From positions 1-15,985 of the forward strand of contig CALMGO010000646.1 of assembly GCA_937863625.1 (NCBI GenBank): DNA of 15,985 nucleotides, in the 5' to 3' direction. The notes under the pieces were generated by a model that had not been told where the DNA came from, searched no databases, and was given only the letters and a program-made list of their open reading frames with translations. The stretch is from an uncultured bacterium. Lineage in GTDB: Bacteria; Planctomycetota; DG-23; SLPQ01. This document shows, one piece after another, positions 13,276 through 15,985 of this stretch. The translations under genes were made by a program, and so were the position numbers. Numbering within the stretch: the stretch's first letter is position 1; the number at the start of each line of letters is the position of its first letter.

Positions 13276-15985
13276 ATGCCCGACAACACGTTTGTACATT
13301 TGCACACTCACAGTCATTACTCGCTTTTGGACTGCACATCCACGCCGGAGGGGCTTGTAAAGGCGGCCAAGGAGTTTGGCATGCCTGCGCTGGCCGTCAC
13401 CGACCATGGCAATATGTTCGGCGCGGTGGAGTTTTACGAAGAGGCCCTGTCTCACGGCGTAAAGCCCATCGTCGGCTACGAGGCCTATGTCGCGCCGGGG
13501 AGCCGGTTTATCAAGCAGGCCAGGAGCGCTTCGGAGGCGTCGTTTCACCTGACTCTTCTGGCGCGCAACATCGACGGCTATAGAAACCTTGTGCGGCTCG
13601 CGTCGACGGCGTACACGGACGGGTTTTACTACCGGCCGCGCATAGACCGGGATATCCTGTCCGAACTCAGCGACGGCATTGTGTGTCTGTCGGGCTGCCT
13701 CGGCGGCGAGGTGGCGCACTATCTCCTGATAGAGGACGAAGACAGGGCGCTCGAAACGGCGGAGTTTTACAAGGGGCTATTCGGCCGGGAGCATTTCTTC
13801 ATAGAGTTGCAGGACCATGGTCTCGCGGAGCAGCGAAGGATACTGCCGGGGCTCGTGCGCATCGCGAAGAAACTGGACCTCCCGTTAGTCGCCGCCAACG
13901 ACAGCCACTACATACGCAAGGACGACGCGGAGGCGCACGACGCGCTTTTGTGCATCAACACCGGCAAACTCGTCAGCGACGAGAACCGCCTGCGTTTCCA
14001 GACGCAGGAATTTTACTTCAAGAGCGGCGACGAGATGGCGGCGCTTTTCGCGGACTATCCTGATGCGATATCAAACACGGTCCGCATCGCCGAGATGTGC
14101 AATCTCGAAATGCCGTTCGGAGAGCTTCATTTCCCGCGCGTTGAGCCGCCGGGCGGGCTCTCGCCGGAGGAGTACCTGCAGCAACTGAGCCGCGAGGGGC
14201 TTGTCGCGCGCTACGGCAAAGGCGACGAGGCGGCCGAGGCGCGCCTTGCCAAGGAACTCGACATCATCTGCCGGATGGGGTTTGCAAGTTACTTTCTTAT
14301 CGTGAGCGACTTTGTGCGATACGCCAAGGACGAGGGGATTCCCGTCGGCCCGGGCAGGGGCTCCGCGGCCGGGAGCCTCGTGAGTTACACGCTGGGGATA
14401 ACGAACCTCGACCCGCTCAAGTATGACCTTCTCTTTGAGCGGTTTCTGGATGAGAGCCGGCGCGAGATGCCGGATATCGATATTGATTTTTGCCAGGAGA
14501 AGCGCGACCGCGTCATCGAATACGTCAAGAACAAGTACGGAGAGGAAAAGGTCGCGCAGATTATCACGTTCGGGACGATGGCGGCCAAGGGCGTGGTTCG
14601 CGACGTGGGGCGGGTGCTCGGCGTGGGGCTGCCGGAGGTAAACAGGCTGTGCAGTTTGATACCGAGCACGCTCGGCACGACGCTTGAGAGCGCGTTCAAG
14701 GCGGAGCCGGAGCTTGAACGCACATGCCAGAACGACGCGCAGATCGCAAAACTGTTCCGCATAGGGCGCAGGCTCGAAGGGCTGGCCAGGCACCCGAGCG
14801 TTCACGCAGCGGGCGTGGTGATATCGGACAAGCCGCTCGAAGAGTACGTGCCGCTCTACGCGGCCGACGGCGGCGGGCGCATCACGCAATACGCGATGGA
14901 CATCCTGCCCAAGGTGGGGCTCTTGAAGATGGACTTTCTCGGCCTCAAGACGCTGTCTATCATCCGCCGCGCGGCGGAGTTGATAGAGGCCGACCACGGC
15001 GTGAAGCTTGATATCGAGGCGATACCGCTCGACGACAAGAAGACATTTGACCTCTTGAGCCGCGGGGATTCGCTCGGCGTGTTCCAGTTTGAATCTTCGG
15101 GGATTCGCGACCTTTTGCGCAGGCTCAAGCCCGACAAATTCAGCGACCTCATCGCGTGCGTGGCGCTCTATCGTCCGGGGCCGCTGGGCGGCGGGATGGT
15201 CGATGACTTTGTCATGCGCAAGCACGGCAAGGCCGAGATCGAGTACAAGCATCCGCTGCTGGAGCCCATCCTCAAGGACACCTACGGCGTCATGGCGTAC
15301 CAGGAACAGGTGATGGAGATATTGAACGGCCTCGGCGGCATGACGATGTCGGACGCCTATACGTGCATCAAGGCTATCTCGAAGAAGAAGACCGACGTCA
15401 TCGAGGACAGGCGCGAGGCATTTGTAAACGGCGCCGTGGCGCACGGCGTCAAGCGCGACGTCGCCGAGTCGATATTTGACCTCATCACTTTCTTCGGCGG
15501 GTACGGGTTCAACAAATCCCACTCGACGGCCTATGCGCTCATCTCCTATCAGACGGCGTATCTCAAGGCCAACTGGCCGGTGGAGTTCTACGCGGCGACT
15601 TTCACGTATGACATGGGCAACACCGACAAGCTCGTGATGTTCATGGAAGACGCCGAGCGCGAAGGTGTAAAGATACTGCCGCCGGATGTGAACGAAAGCA
15701 TAGCGGGATTTCTGCCGGTAAAGACCTCGCGCGGCAAGTGGGCGATCCGCTATGGCCTGGCCGCGCTAAAGGGCGTCGGCGAAAAAGCCGTCGAGGCCAT
15801 AGTCGCCGGGCGCGAGAAGGCGGGCAAGTTCCGCTCTATCTATCATCTCGCCGAGGAAGTGGACGTGCATCAGATGAGTAAGGGCGTCCTCGAAGTGCTC
15901 ATAAAGGCGGGGGCGCTCGACAGCTTCGGCGCGCGCCGGTCGCAGCTGTCCGCAGTGGCGAGCGAGGTCGTGGAGGCGGGCGCTC
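13276..15985 (+). CDS. dnaE: DNA polymerase III alpha subunit, 3' end outside window
   Basis: Replicative DNA polymerase catalytic subunit; 903 codons are present of a usual 1100-1200. The N-terminal PHP domain begins FVHLHTHSHYSLLD (6-19) with TDHGN at 42-46, and its metal-site His residues look intact. The palm domain has GPGRGSAAGSLVSY, the catalytic Asp400 and Asp402 in PDIDIDF (399-405), and the third catalytic Asp553 in KMDFLGLKTL. A YRPGPL motif and ITFFGGYGFNKSHSTAYA mark the finger region. Near the window edge AALKGVGEKAVEAI is the helix-hairpin-helix domain. The start at 13276 has GGAGG six bases upstream. The tau-binding C-terminus lies beyond the window. The absence of in-frame TGA over 2.7 kb argues against general UGA reassignment in this genome. 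Confidence 0.96.
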   Translation, partial: MPDNTFVHLHTHSHYSLLDCTSTPEGLVKAAKEFGMPALAVTDHGNMFGAVEFYEEALSHGVKPIVGYEAYVAPGSRFIKQARSASEASFHLTLLARNIDGYRNLVRLASTAYTDGFYYRPRIDRDILSELSDGIVCLSGCLGGEVAHYLLIEDEDRALETAEFYKGLFGREHFFIELQDHGLAEQRRILPGLVRIAKKLDLPLVAANDSHYIRKDDAEAHDALLCINTGKLVSDENRLRFQTQEFYFKSGDEMAALFADYPDAISNTVRIAEMCNLEMPFGELHFPRVEPPGGLSPEEYLQQLSREGLVARYGKGDEAAEARLAKELDIICRMGFASYFLIVSDFVRYAKDEGIPVGPGRGSAAGSLVSYTLGITNLDPLKYDLLFERFLDESRREMPDIDIDFCQEKRDRVIEYVKNKYGEEKVAQIITFGTMAAKGVVRDVGRVLGVGLPEVNRLCSLIPSTLGTTLESAFKAEPELERTCQNDAQIAKLFRIGRRLEGLARHPSVHAAGVVISDKPLEEYVPLYAADGGGRITQYAMDILPKVGLLKMDFLGLKTLSIIRRAAELIEADHGVKLDIEAIPLDDKKTFDLLSRGDSLGVFQFESSGIRDLLRRLKPDKFSDLIACVALYRPGPLGGGMVDDFVMRKHGKAEIEYKHPLLEPILKDTYGVMAYQEQVMEILNGLGGMTMSDAYTCIKAISKKKTDVIEDRREAFVNGAVAHGVKRDVAESIFDLITFFGGYGFNKSHSTAYALISYQTAYLKANWPVEFYAATFTYDMGNTDKLVMFMEDAEREGVKILPPDVNESIAGFLPVKTSRGKWAIRYGLAALKGVGEKAVEAIVAGREKAGKFRSIYHLAEEVDVHQMSKGVLEVLIKAGALDSFGARRSQLSAVASEVVEAGA

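Noticed and set aside
14071..15522. A 483-codon open frame on the minus strand opposite dnaE.
   Set aside because: It is a mirror of the GC-rich dnaE codons, without recognisable motifs; dnaE motifs on the plus strand are unambiguous. The same applies to the minus-strand frames at 391-1254 and 1336-1974 and the plus-strand frames over the leuC operon.
6331..15985. General reassignment of UGA to Trp or Gly instead of selenocysteine.
   Set aside because: dnaE (2.7 kb shown), the glycosyltransferase, leuC and the sulfatase-fold gene contain no in-frame TGA and use TGG and GGN normally; TGA inside a gene occurs only at the one site with the hairpin.
1..15985. CRISPR arrays, tRNA or rRNA genes.
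   Set aside because: I found no regularly spaced repeats of CRISPR type and no tRNA-like cloverleaf or rRNA-like segment in the intergenic regions.

Overview
The window is 16 kb of GC-rich bacterial chromosome. No rRNA or other marker fixes the taxon. The mix of genes (a sulfatase-fold membrane protein, a two-part 'archaeal-type' LeuC/LeuD isomerase, a two-subunit class I fumarase, a stand-alone PTS EIIA, secreted EF-hand proteins) suggests an uncultured, probably anaerobic or facultative bacterium. A PVC-like or neighbouring lineage is possible, but that is a weak inference. Apart from a mobile-type repeat and one phage-like orphan gene, the content looks like ordinary chromosome.

Layout. 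1-1836 (+): membrane-anchored sulfatase-fold protein. 1837-2349: gene-poor leader with a possible promoter. 2350-2742 (+): degenerate response-regulator receiver protein, closed by a clear intrinsic terminator. 6023-2791 (-): a tightly coupled four-gene operon leuC-leuD-fumarase alpha-fumarase beta, with overlapping junctions and a good -10 box upstream. 6331-7821 and 7875-9359 (+): a tandem pair of exported paralogues. 11197-9515 (-): GT39-type membrane glycosyltransferase. 11198-11418: a cluster of CGTTA/TAACG motifs ahead of 11419-12258 (+), a protein resembling phage replication proteins of the DUF1376 type. 12271-12423 and 13074-13246: two copies of a palindromic MITE/REP-like element flanking 12495-12950 (+), a PTS EIIA protein. 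13276-end (+): dnaE, cut by the window edge.

Main discovery. Each of the tandem paralogues appears to stop at a TGA directly after Met-Pro-Phe-Gly, but the same frame stays open for exactly 45 more codons in both copies and then ends in TAA or TAG. The two tails are 42/45 identical in protein, clearly more similar than the bodies of the proteins, and most of the differences between them are silent third-position changes. Twenty nucleotides after each TGA begins the loop of a perfect 7-8 bp hairpin with a G-containing loop, which matches the remembered description of a bacterial SECIS element. Both genes are therefore annotated as selenoproteins with Sec at residue 451 or 449 and a Cys four residues later (UxxxC). 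They have signal peptides and an EF-hand calcium loop, so they would be exported, probably redox-active selenoproteins of a family I do not recognise. Standard gene callers would truncate both. General UGA reassignment is unlikely because dnaE and the other long genes contain no in-frame TGA.

Other points of interest are an Arg-containing specificity loop in LeuD, which argues against isopropylmalate as the only substrate; Thr instead of Cys at the nucleophile position of the sulfatase-fold protein; the CGTTA motif array; and the paired palindromic elements, one of which lies immediately upstream of dnaE.
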